Positions 55,660 through 64,000 of a stretch of 64,000 bases of DNA are shown here, piece after piece (positions within the stretch are counted from its first letter, which is position 1; the number at the start of each line of letters is the position of its first letter). The notes under the pieces are model-generated. The model saw only the letters and a list, made by a program, of their open reading frames with translations. It made no database searches and was not told the DNA's origin. The DNA comes from Cladopsammia gracilis (taxonomy: Eukaryota > Cnidaria > Anthozoa > Scleractinia > Dendrophylliidae): contig JAJGOT010000122.1 in NCBI GenBank assembly GCA_022457155.1, positions 1,149,501-1,213,500 of the forward strand. Reading direction: 5' to 3'. Position numbers and translations under genes: made by a program.

Positions 55660-55802
55660 GCTTGTTCGGTCAAGATGGCCTAATATTGACCTCGTTTTTT
55701 TTTTTTTGGCGTTTTTATGGACCTTGAGTCCTCGACTTCGTTTTGGTCCATAAAAACGCAAAAAAAAAAAGAACTCGGCCCATATCCCACCATCTTGACC
55801 TC
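55660..55802. repeat. Long hairpin
   Basis: GGTCAAGATGG...CTCG-T12-GGCGTTTTTATGGACC faces GGTCCATAAAAACGC-A11-GAACTCG...CCATCTTGACC about a short loop (CTTGAGTCCTCGACTTCGTTTT). It is probably a foldback or MITE; the open frames through it are not genes. Confidence 0.8.
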
Positions 55803-56680
55803 ACGCTAACGCATATTGTACCAGTATGCCATGGACTTGAGCCGTTAGATCCTTGCAAATGCTCTGCCACTGAACAATGAAGACATTTAAATCTTGCCGG
55901 AGTGTGATCTTGATAGACAATAAACAAGTATGATTTGGATCTGTTAGGTTATTGTTGGCTGAGACTATTATCCAACCAATGTTAGCATATATTTTCATAC
56001 ATTTTTAGGAATTTGATTATCATAATATCCGCTAGCAAAATTAACCAGGTTGTCACTAAGCAACGAACATCTGCTGGAATGTACAATTACATTCTGGCAA
56101 GTTTTCGCATAACCATTCGATGAGAGGGCCTCTGTACACTGTATCCTGATCGTTCTGAATCTGCAAACTTTGTTGGAGTTAATCCAGAAAATCGAATGTT
56201 TTGAGTTTACTTTTGAAAGTGGCAACCAGGTTTTCCTTTGTTGCGTTTTTCAATACTGATGCGTCCGATATGATGATTGACGGCAGTGAAAAACGAAATC
56301 GTTGGTTGAATCTCAAATGTCTGACTCCGCATGTTATTGGAAAGCGCAGTAAGTTCACTTTTTATAAGTAATCTAGTTTAATTAATATGTTATCCGAATT
56401 ATCCTGGCTTATTGCTGGCACGAACTTATAATGGAGCCGTTTGGTTCCATTTGATTACGAACAATGTTCACTTAAATTAATTTACTAGTTATATTAAAAT
56501 ATTTACATGCTAACATCATTCATTTTTGTTTCATTGTTTTTAAGATATAAACAGAGGTCACGTCCACTCTATAGGTTACAACCCAATTTGTCCAGTCAAT
56601 GTTATGATTGGCATAAAAAAGTCATTTCAAGAAAGTTTGGAAGCAAACAAATTCAACGGCAGTAATAGCGTAAAAAAAAA
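55803..56680. other. No gene recognised
   Basis: AT-rich sequence. At its right border (56681-56700) stands AAAGCCTGATCACAGGTTA, the terminus of the element type seen at 9520-10274, here without its partner. Confidence 0.5.
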
Positions 56681-56716
56681 GAAAGCCTGATCACAGGTTA
56701 TTTTTTATGAATCAGA

Positions 56717-57655
56717 CTGACAGCCAAGGTAGATTACTACCAGTCAGAGGAATATTCAGTTCAAACCGAATTGAAGCAGAGGCAGATTCCTACGGGCCTG
56801 TAGAAAAAATCCGCGGAGATTCCCACCAGTCAAATAATCGGAACGCTGGATACTCTCATTCAAAGCAGATTCCTACGAGCATGTAGAAGTATCGGAGCAG
56901 ATTCCTACCAGTCAAATAATCGGAACATGCAAAACAGATTCCTACGGGCATGTAGAAATATCAGAGCAGATTCCTACCAGTAAAATAATCGGAACATGCG
57001 AAACTTTCGTTCAAAGCAGATTCCTACGGGCATGTAGAAATATCGGAGCAGATTCCTACCAGTCAAATAATCGGAACACGCCAAACTATCACTCAAAGCA
57101 GATTCCTACGGGCATGTAGAAATATCGGAGCAGATTCCTACCAGTAAAATAATCAGAACATGCGAAACTTTCACTCAAAGCAGATTCCTACGGGCATGTA
57201 GAAATATCGGAGCAGATTGGGCCATTCCATTTAATATCCGCACCCCCCCCCCCCCTATTGAGGGGTAATTATGAATTTTACCCCTTAGGAAAAAAAAGAT
57301 CAAAGTGCCGACACATTTCCCCCTTCAGAAAAGGAAAGATGTTGTTGATTGATTAAAGGTTCCGACAAAGTTACCCCTTCAGAAATGACTCTTGAACCCC
57401 TCCCCTCCCCCTAGGATTTCCCTACCCTTCAATAGGGGGGGTGCAGACATTAAATGGAATGGCCCATTCCTACCAGTCAAATAATCTGAACACGCCAAAC
57501 TATCACTCAAAGCAGATTCCTACGGGCATGTAGAAATATTGGAGCAGATTCCTACCAGTCAAATAATCTGAACACGCCAAACTAGCACTCAAAGCATATT
57601 CCTACGGGCATGTAGAAATATCGGAGCAGATTCCTACCAGTCAGGTGAACAGGTT
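56717..57655 (+). repeat. GATTCCTACCAGTC satellite, right array
   Basis: Alternating blocks GATTCCTACCAGTCAAATAATCGGAACATGC and GATTCCTACGGGCATGTAGAAATATCGGAGCA form a higher-order unit of about 100 bp, repeated some nine times. Same direction as the left array at 24463-24705. Interrupted by a MITE at 57219-57465. Confidence 0.93.
57219..57465. mobile_element. MITE with GGGCCATTCCATTTAATATCCGC ends, ATT duplication
   Basis: A 247-bp insertion in the satellite. Ends are GGGCCATTCCATTTAATATC...GCACCCCCC and the inverted GGGGGGTGCAGACATTAAATGGAATGGCCC. ATT is duplicated (57216-57218 and 57466-57468), so removal restores the satellite word CAGATTCCTACCAG exactly. The 3-bp duplication and GGGC ends match the Harbinger element at 669. 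Confidence 0.9.
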
Positions 57656-57664
57656 GCAAAAATA

Positions 57665-57714
57665 CTCATCCATGGGGGGGGGGGGGGGGGGTCGGAAGAA
57701 AAATGGAATGTCCC
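57665..57714 (-). repeat. Right terminal inverted repeat of the 33-kb element
   Basis: On the minus strand: GGGACATTCCATTTTTCTTC, CCGA, a long C run, ATGGATGAG. Partner of 24413-24460. Followed by AAC. Confidence 0.75.
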
Positions 57715-57790
57715 AACTACACTCACCCGGACGATCACAAACAACAGACAAAAAAAGTATGAAGAAATAAATGTTAAATGGTTTAAACTA
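57715..57790 (+). mobile_element. Penelope-like element, 3' tail
   Basis: AACTACACTCACCCGGACGATCAC is the sequence expected to follow the ...GTTCTTTTCAGAAC end at 24412 in Penelope-like elements. From about 57750 similarity is lost in an A-rich tail. The assignment as the same copy is inference. Confidence 0.6.
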
Positions 57791-59028
57791 AAACCTACTA
57801 CAGATGATTTCTATTGTGTCTTTTGATCTGTGGAGCAGCCATTTTTCTTAGAGCTTCGCTGCTGTTTACGGTGCTGAACCAGGCCTGGTGCTGAACTTTC
57901 GTTTTCATCGAACGATTACTGTAGCTTAGTGACCTGGCAAACTTCGGAAAGCACGTGGAGTTATGTTAGTTTCCAGTACTCCTGAAATGCGTAGTTTGGT
58001 TACCAAGTTTTCCAAGATGGCGGTGTTTTCATCGAGCGATCCTTCGAAGTTCTTTGGCGTTCCTTTGGTCTTATCTAAATCTCCTTTCAAACTCATCATT
58101 GAGATCAAGGTTAGTTAAATGCAATGCGATATACTCCCAAATATCATAAAATACTTCTCTAGTAAATCGAAGAGATCGTATATGCTTAAGTTGTGAAGAT
58201 ATATACAAGTCCTGATTAACTCAGTCTGTAAACTTCACAGCGTACGATTACCGGTACATTTTCCTCAGCTTTTTTTTAATTCACCGTGTTTTCAATACAT
58301 TCTTAGGAAGAAAAGATTGATGTTTTGAGAAATTTCCTTGGTCTAAATTTTACTTCTTTAACCAGAAATGGTGAAAAATCCGATTTTTTACCTTGAAAAG
58401 GGGGGGTCGACTTATACACGAGTTCGACTTATACACGAGTAAATACGGTAAATAAAATCTTTCATTTCTCTTTCTTTCATTACATTACGCTTTCTAACAT
58501 AGGCTTTTATTTATTCGTGATTCCTTTGCTCTAAAATTCGAAAACTGTTTTTTGTTAGGGTTTTGAGAATCGAACATACAGCTGTAGACCATGAAAGAGC
58601 GAAAACCGAAAACGTCAAGGATCGACTATTTCTGTATAAAATAAAAACGGGCAATATTGACTAACAAAAATCAAAGTTTGCTTCAAAAGCAGCGACGGAA
58701 TGCTCATTCTTAGGGAGAAACATTCTCATTTCATCTCGCTCTCGTTTTGGCTGTTTTCTGACAATGAATTAATCATGCAAACAGGCTTTATATTATCTGA
58801 CCCGTTAACAATTTCCACTGTGTTCTTGAAATGTATACAACTGCCGCTAAAAGATTTTGCGCTGGTTTAAGAATTTTTTAGAGGACACGCATGCGCAAGA
58901 CTCGTTGTTTGAAGAAAAGTATCATTACTTCACACATTTCATCTTTAAATATTACAGCGTCAGCTTGCATTTTGAAACGTTTGTCTGTATTTAAGTCGAA
59001 AGATTCTGCTTAATAAGTAAATCGAGTA
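57791..59028. other. Mostly unassigned; holds CCGTATTTACTCG repeat and a small frame
   Basis: At 58401-58450 the repeat GTCGACTTATACACGAGT is present twice, ending AAATACGG (inverse of 23490-23517). A 60-codon minus frame at 57926-58108 (MISMMSLKGDLDKTKGTPKN) has protein-like composition but no splice context or recognised motif. Confidence 0.45.
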
Positions 59029-59138
59029 ATGTCCAGGCGAACATATGCAAACGACGTTTCGGGAGATGAGGCAAGCAGCTCGCCAGACTGGCTGCAAAGG
59101 TTTCAGGAATAAGACGAAACTGATGCTTTAACGTTGAT
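59029..59138 (+). pseudogene. Short coding fragment related to 23247-23366
   Basis: MSRRTYANDVSGDEASSSPD and then WLQRFQE, a TAA, DETDA. It matches the fragment at 23247-23366 on the same strand, including flanking residues YA(D/N). The start ATG at 59029 is preserved here, the frame beyond the TAA is not. Confidence 0.5.
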
Positions 59139-59192
59139 TACTTTTATTCATTCCTTCATTTAATTTTCTTCTATTTTTTTTCTTTTTTACAC

Positions 59193-59248
59193 CCACGACC
59201 CACGACGTTTTACCCACGACCCACTACCCACGACCATTAGCTACTCCC
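59193..59248 (-). repeat. GGGTCGTGGGT repeat, inverse of 22609-22668
   Basis: ACACCCACGACCCACGACG...CGACCATTAGCTACTCCC, the reverse complement of the left copy. A small hairpin, TTATTACCTTTGT...ACAAAGGTAATAA, follows at 59266-59304. Confidence 0.7.
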
Positions 59249-59449
59249 GCTGAAAATCACCTGTTTATTACCTTTGTTCGCGGTGGTGTGTACAAAGGTA
59301 ATAAAAAACATCCACCAATCAGCGCCTTCACATGCGTGTCTCAGAGATTTTGAATATCACTCAACGGTATCTACAAATTAAATTTGTCGTAATAGCCTTT
59401 CCACTTAATCAGGGCTTTCTTTTTCTTGTAATCACAACGAATAACCTTT

Positions 59450-60320
59450 TCAATTGGAAACACGCTTTGTGTTGTCTTTTGAAGTTCCGGTTCGTAAAAT
59501 GATCCAATTATTTTTTTCTCCTAACAGATCAACTAATTTATACGTTACCGGATTTGTGTTCAATATTTCGTCAATAACAAATATCTCTTCTGTCCAGTTC
59601 GGTGTAAATCCTTTGTCGAATATCTGCCGTTTATATTTTGATATTCTAACTCTGTCGCCGACTTTAAATTTTGCTGGGGCATGTTTAGAATAAAGTAAAT
59701 CCTCATATAAATTAGCAAAAACCTTGGGCTCATTGCTAATTAAACTTGCCAGTGTGGGAGTCATGGCAATACTAGAATGGAAACTGTGATTATATTGATC
59801 CACCAAGTTGTCAAGTTTGTCAAAATAAATTGTGTTATTGTTCACCGAAAAAAGCTTCCAGAGTTTCTGTTTAATTGTCTTGTTCCAGCATTCGACAACC
59901 GATGATTTCTCTTCATTTTCCATGGCATACAAAGATATACCATTCGTCTTTAGCAAATCTTGAACAATGCGGTTCCAAAATTCACTTCCCTTATCCACCC
60001 AAAGCATTTTCGGTCTTAGCTTCATTTTAAATATATCTTTAAAAGCATCAGCCACTGACTGTCCTCGCTTGTCTTTCAGTGGTCATATCCAACCATATTT
60101 TGAGAAGACATCAATCACCATCAGGAGGTATTTTTAAAGCCTTTGTTCCACTTCGAAACCTTATTCATCTCGACTAAATCAGCTGCCCAGATGTTGTCAA
60201 TTCCATATGCAATTACTCGTCGCTTTGGAAAGCGCTGCCGGATTGGTTTATGAAATTCATCGCTTAGGCTTCGGGTCCAATCCATACTCGAAACCTTCTG
60301 CCGTTTTTTGGCGCTCCTAA
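59450..60320 (-). pseudogene. Polinton/Maverick-like integrase
   Basis: The open part 60055-59450 has the second Asp (LWVDKGSEFWN) and catalytic Glu (KSSVVECWN) of a retroviral-type integrase core, then a C-terminal SH3/chromo-like segment (KFKVGDRVRISKYKRQIF). The first Asp (IWAADLVEMNK) lies upstream in about 60165-60200, out of frame with it after a shift near 60140. Such integrases are carried by Polintons/Mavericks and related adinto-like viruses (family knowledge). It is an old, broken genomic copy. Confidence 0.75.
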
Positions 60321-61093
60321 TCCAAGCTTCTGTTTTGTGTTAATAATATTTCTAGTGAAAGAGTGCCCCCACTGTCTTTCATTCCACAGAATCGCATCCA
60401 ACGCAGCAACCATTTTCTGTCGGCTTTGTTTTTACACTCGCGTGGTTGAGCTGTCTTTGTGCAAATTGAATAATCAACATCATGCTGCATAGCAACTGCA
60501 TCTGTTTTTCCTGTGGGCTGTTCGTAAATCTCTAAAATTTGCCCAGTGTTTGTATCGAATTTAACTTGCTTTTCGAGTGGGTTATAAGGTCCAGTATAAA
60601 GATGCCCTGGAAGAGTAAAACCTTTTTTAGGCCTTGGAAGCTTGCCAATTAAGGCACGAGCGTCAATGCCACAGCCAGCGGTCCCACGACTGGATAAGGG
60701 ATCTAATTTCTTTGAAAGGTCTTTAGTGAATGCATCCAAACCTTGATTGAGATATTTACTCACAGTATTTTTAATCTTTTGTTTGGTAAAATCTGATTTA
60801 ACCGCTTTACTTAATCCAATACGGCCAAGATTATATGATCCTTTAACACTTCCTTTCAAAGCCATTTCGCCGAGTGAATGGCTATCGGCTATATCGAAAA
60901 AACCACCCCCGTTGTAGCCCGCCCCTTCGACGGGAATTCTAAGATATTTTATCCACTTCAACAGATCAATATTACTCAGCAGTTTGTTCGCAAATTGGGG
61001 CCTCATAATATTGCCCCCACTAGTGGAATGCTGTTGAATGGACTGTTTGGCCCTAACAAGCCAGATTGATTGGAAAAACGTCATCTTTTCCAA
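60317..61093 (-). pseudogene. Phospholipase A2-like virion protein fragment
   Basis: A 258-codon frame with a phospholipase A2-like core: Gly-rich loop in LPGHLYTGPYNPLEKQ and catalytic His-Asp in MQHDVDYSIC, about 40 residues apart. This is as in PLA2-like domains of small virus capsid proteins (family knowledge). The N-terminal part is Gly-rich (EGAGYNGGGFFDIADS). The C-terminal 20 residues are probably off-frame. It precedes the integrase on the same strand and may have been fused with it. Frameshifts separate it from both neighbours. Confidence 0.6.
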
Positions 61094-61406
61094 CTTCTTT
61101 TATCACTGTTGCTTTTTCAATAAAATCGTTCATCTCTTCATGTGTCCAAACCCCAGCAGGGAAGGTGATATCAGAAAATGTTATCCCACCGTCAGAGCTG
61201 AACCTGATCAAGTGACCAAGATTTTCACTGTGAGGCTTGGGGGTAAATCTTTTGTTTTTATACAAAATGGCGGGGCGCAATAAAGGCCCAATGTAATTGA
61301 AGGGCTCCAGGCAAGATGGTCCTACAGTGAGTCCATTTTGGCAACTTTTCACCGGCATTATTCTAGTGGCTTTTAAACTTTGCCAGCCATCATCACTCAT
61401 AAACAA
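61053..61406 (-). pseudogene. Unrecognised upstream part of the Polinton-like remains
   Basis: A 117-codon frame from ATG 61406 (MFMSDDGWQSLKATRIMPVK; FNYIGPLLRPAILYKNKRFT). It overlaps the start of the PLA2-like frame by 41 bases in another frame, and the junction residues (about 61055-61060) suggest one original frame. Function unknown; position and composition suit a structural protein of a virus-like element. Positions 61407-61775 hold no recognised feature. Confidence 0.45.
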
Positions 61407-61775
61407 CCTTTAATTTCTGAAGAAAATCTTACAAATATATCACGTTTTTTTTGGTGTCGGAAATAAAAGATGTATATATATATTGACCTGGTTGAAATCC
61501 TTTCTGTCATACAAGTTCACATGATCCAGTTATAATTTTGGCAAGCAAGTCCATTTTAGCCAAAAAAGCAAGATTTCATTGAAAAATTTCCCCATAGTCA
61601 CTAGGGACGTTCTTTGCCAGAGCTCTTCAAATGTTACTCCTATTTTGCCAATAATTTGTTTACTGAATAAAAATCAATTGAACATGCCAGATTCTCATCC
61701 CGAGACCTAAACATTCAACATTGACATTATCTTACATTATCAGAATCATGCTGCAATAGAGTGAACTCGGAATAC

Positions 61776-64000
61776 CTTCAGCGCATTTCTGCAGAATGAC
61801 ATCTGCCGCTTGATTAACATCCCCCATGGCTGCCTCTAGTGCGCCTTCTAACTCAATTGTGAGCACATTCGGAAACATCTGTTTCAGTTTTTCGATGCAC
61901 TCTGTAAACAATATTTACAAATAGGATTACGCTGTGATTGATGTCGTTATTGTACCAAGGGCCTTATTCTTAGCTTTTTTCAAAAAATCGCCTGTGGGTA
62001 GGGGATGACAATGTTTTCTTGAAATACATGCATGCTTAACCATCATAACTTGAAAGGAAAAGCAACCAATTAAGAACAAATTCTAGAGAATATCATTATA
62101 ATTCACTGACATACCTCTATTTTTTGTGATGGAGCCTGGCTGCTGATTTCTATTAAAGCTGTTAAAATAAACAATTAAAGTAATTCACTTCGGTTTCAAG
62201 ACATTCAAACTCATCTCTAAAGGCAGTTTCAAAATATATGAAATGTATAAATCTGACTCATATAAATTTGCACTGCAACAATTAAAAAAAAGGTGTATGG
62301 TTCAAACACAAACTTTCAAAACTTAGAGATATGCACCTCTGATATGCATGAAAGTATTCATTAGATTCATTTATTACCTTTCTTTTGGTTCTTTTTGGCT
62401 GCATCCACCGGCGCAAACAGATTGATGGTCTTTTATGTTTGTCATGCAAATAAGTTCATTGCAATTTATGCAATGAACTTTGGGGCATGTTTCCAGACTG
62501 CTTTCTGGTACCACATCCTAATAAAAAAAGTGAAAGACAATGATATACATTTGTTGTTTATTGTAAAGCTGTACTTCAAATGCAAGAACAGACTTTTTTC
62601 ATAAACATTTATTACCAAGGGTGGATTAACCAGGATTTCTGAGATTCCTTATACATGATTAGACAGAGAATTTTTATAAGATTTTTGATAAGATTTGATA
62701 AGGTAGCAAAGAGGATGAATCATCTTTATCCCTTTCCTTCTGCTCTATTCAACCATTTTACATTCATGAGCAATAATGAGAACAATTTAAAGGAAGAGTA
62801 ACAACCATGTGATCTTAAACCGTAATATTACTATAAAGTCAAGTTTGACACCTGAAACCAATTGGCATGATCTGTGTTTGGATAGCTATTAAAGTATCAA
62901 ATAATTTTTTTGAATTGCTTCAGGATAAAGGATACACATATAAATAAAATATATCTTAAAAATGACGAGGGTGCACTTCATATCTTTTAGGGGTCATAAA
63001 ATTGGTAGCACACTTGTCTTGTTTAAGTATTGGTAAAAATCCATTTGACCCACGCCCATCAAACAAGCACCCCTGTCATTTTAAAGGGGCATTGTCACGC
63101 ATATTCACCAAATAGTTGACAATGTACCTTTGCTCAAACAGAAAATTGCTTTTGGAACTCTTGGAAGAAGATAATATCAAGGGAATTTTTCAGGGAAGAC
63201 CAAACCATAATCACTTTTTCTGTGATTTTTACACGACAGTTAGGAGCAACTTGAAAAAACTGGCCAACAGCAGCCAAAGATACTAGTTTCTACCATGCAC
63301 TGGTGGGGTATTTGTTAATAAAACTGGGCCATTATTTGTCGATTTTCACTGAAACAAATGTTTTTTTATCTTTTCAAAGTGATGCTAAAAATAGGTGACA
63401 TAGCCCCTTCAATTTGGGAGTCTCCCCCCCACCCCCCTGGTTTTGGTTAGCATTCTATTTCATGCCGCGTGTAGTGGTTGTATCGAAAAACTCTCACCTT
63501 TGAATTGTCTTCCATTTGTGTGTTATGACCTGACATCGCAATATCCCTCTGTAAGGGCCGCAGATAGGCTTTTGCCTGGCCCAAAACACTTTTTAAAAAG
63601 GCCACTGAAAATCCAGTAGATGGCATAGGAATTAGTATGAATTCCTTCGAGGGGCCATCGCCGGTTCGAAGGATTTCATATCCACCGCCTTCTTGTAATG
63701 CAGGGAAGGCATCCAATACAGCTTTGTGGACTTGGGCTGCATTGTCCTCTTGCGGAAAACTGATTTTTTTTCACCGAGCCCGTTTAAAGTTAGCTCAATC
63801 CTCTCCTCGGTAGAGGGTGGATGCTGTTGTCCTGCATTCACGAGGCATACGAATGCTCGCGACCAAGTTAATTGCTTTCCCTTTCCTTTGATACTACGAG
63901 GAACTTGTCTCCGTCGGCTACTAGGGAGAGTCGCATGATTTCTACTTGCTGGAGGTGGCTGGTAACCAAAAATGCGGTTGTGCTCTTCCCTGGCAGTATT
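61776..64000 (-). CDS. Host gene with UBZ4-like zinc finger and CUE-like domain (partial)
   Basis: Four exons join in phase on the minus strand: from the window edge to 63498, then 62517-62378, 62158-62115 and 61901-61776. All have GT-AG borders. Exon A (ATREEHNRIFGYQPPP-like start to GHNTQMEDNSK) includes LQEGGGYEILRTGDGPSKEF. Exon B encodes a Cys2-His-Cys finger, CINC-x11-HQSVC, the spacing of UBZ4 ubiquitin-binding fingers. Exon D encodes CIEKLKQMFPNV...AADVILQKC, a CUE-like ubiquitin-binding helix bundle. The protein is thus likely to bind ubiquitin. Its 5' end is beyond the window and the downstream exons to the left are not identified. An A8 run at 63764-63771 breaks the frame of exon A by one base, perhaps a sequence error. 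Confidence 0.72.
63083..63410. mobile_element. MITE with AAAGGGGCATTGTCACG ends, copy 2
   Basis: The left AAAGGGGCATTGTCACG is inverted at the right (GGTGACATAGCCCCTT). It lies in the intron between exons A and B of the UBZ/CUE gene. Same family as 55083-55459. Confidence 0.75.

Larger units (their letters stand above)
24413..57714. mobile_element. Putative 33.3-kb giant inverted-repeat element splitting a Penelope-like copy
   Basis: The left end (24413) begins GGGACGTTCCATTTTT...CCGA, then C15 and ATGGATGAG. The right end (57714) is the inverted match: GGGACATTCCATTTTT...CCGA, then a long C run and ATGGATGAG on the minus strand. The trinucleotide AAC flanks both (24410-24412 and 57715-57717). 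The left flank is the 3' region of a Penelope-like element ending ...TTTTCAGAAC, and the right flank starts AACTACACTCACCCGGACG, which reads as its uninterrupted continuation. Inside each end lies GATTCCTACCAGTC satellite in the same direction. The interior carries an OTU/SAP/Tudor-like protein gene, a BEL element, LINEs and smaller elements. Alternatives are a smaller satellite element enlarged by nested insertions, or two insertions in two Penelope copies. Confidence 0.55.

Noticed and set aside
23490..58450. The inverted CCGTATTTACTCG repeats as termini of a 35-kb element
   Set aside because: The right copy is internally duplicated, no target duplication is seen, and the GGGAC termini with AAC flanks explain the block better.

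Overview
The window is eukaryotic DNA from an invertebrate animal genome. Genes are split by GT-AG introns, most of the sequence is AT-rich non-coding DNA, and it is crowded with nested mobile elements: BEL/Pao, Penelope-like, Harbinger, L1/Tx1-like LINEs, many short inverted-repeat elements and Polinton-like remains. This mix, and the UBZ/CUE-type host gene, fit a cnidarian, probably an anthozoan such as a stony coral. That is inference; no taxon-specific marker was seen.

Left part (1-24.4 kb). A LINE fragment is followed by a nearly complete PIF/Harbinger transposon (669-5054) with terminal inverted repeats, an ATT target duplication, a Myb-like gene and a four-exon transposase. From 8.1 to 20.6 kb a minus-strand, many-exon host gene of unknown function can be traced. 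Its introns hold a BEL/Pao retrotransposon (11394-17208), a 1.9-kb inverted-repeat element (17742-19669) and a small element carrying a RecQ-like helicase fragment. A shortened LINE (20643-21715) and a Penelope-like endonuclease fragment (23.7-24.4 kb) follow.

Central part (24413-57714). The Penelope-like sequence stops at 24412. What looks like its continuation starts at 57715. The 33.3 kb between begins and ends with inverted copies of a GGGAC...CCCCCC terminus, is flanked by a 3-bp AAC duplication, and has GATTCCTACCAGTC satellite just inside both ends. The simplest reading is one giant transposon, or a smaller satellite element swollen by later insertions. Inside are a second, dead BEL/Pao element (33241-39417), several inverted-repeat elements, an acidic coiled-coil gene (26.6-27.6 kb), an F-box fragment, and the broken remains of a large protein (44624-54999). 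That protein joins an OTU cysteine protease, a long seven-residue repeat, a central region that may be a DDE/RNase H-like transposase, two SAP motifs and two Tudor-like modules. A Tx1/L1-like LINE, itself carrying two smaller retro-insertions, sits inside the seven-residue repeat. This protein is the best candidate for an undescribed mobile-element protein.

Right part (57.7-64 kb). Polinton/Maverick- or adintovirus-like remains (59450-61406, minus strand) contain a retroviral-type integrase and a phospholipase A2-like domain. They are followed by the 3' part of a minus-strand host gene whose four exons join in phase and encode a UBZ4-like zinc finger and a CUE-like domain (61776-64000, running off the edge).

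Many reading frames are broken by single-base changes in homopolymer runs, so some apparent pseudogenes may reflect assembly error.
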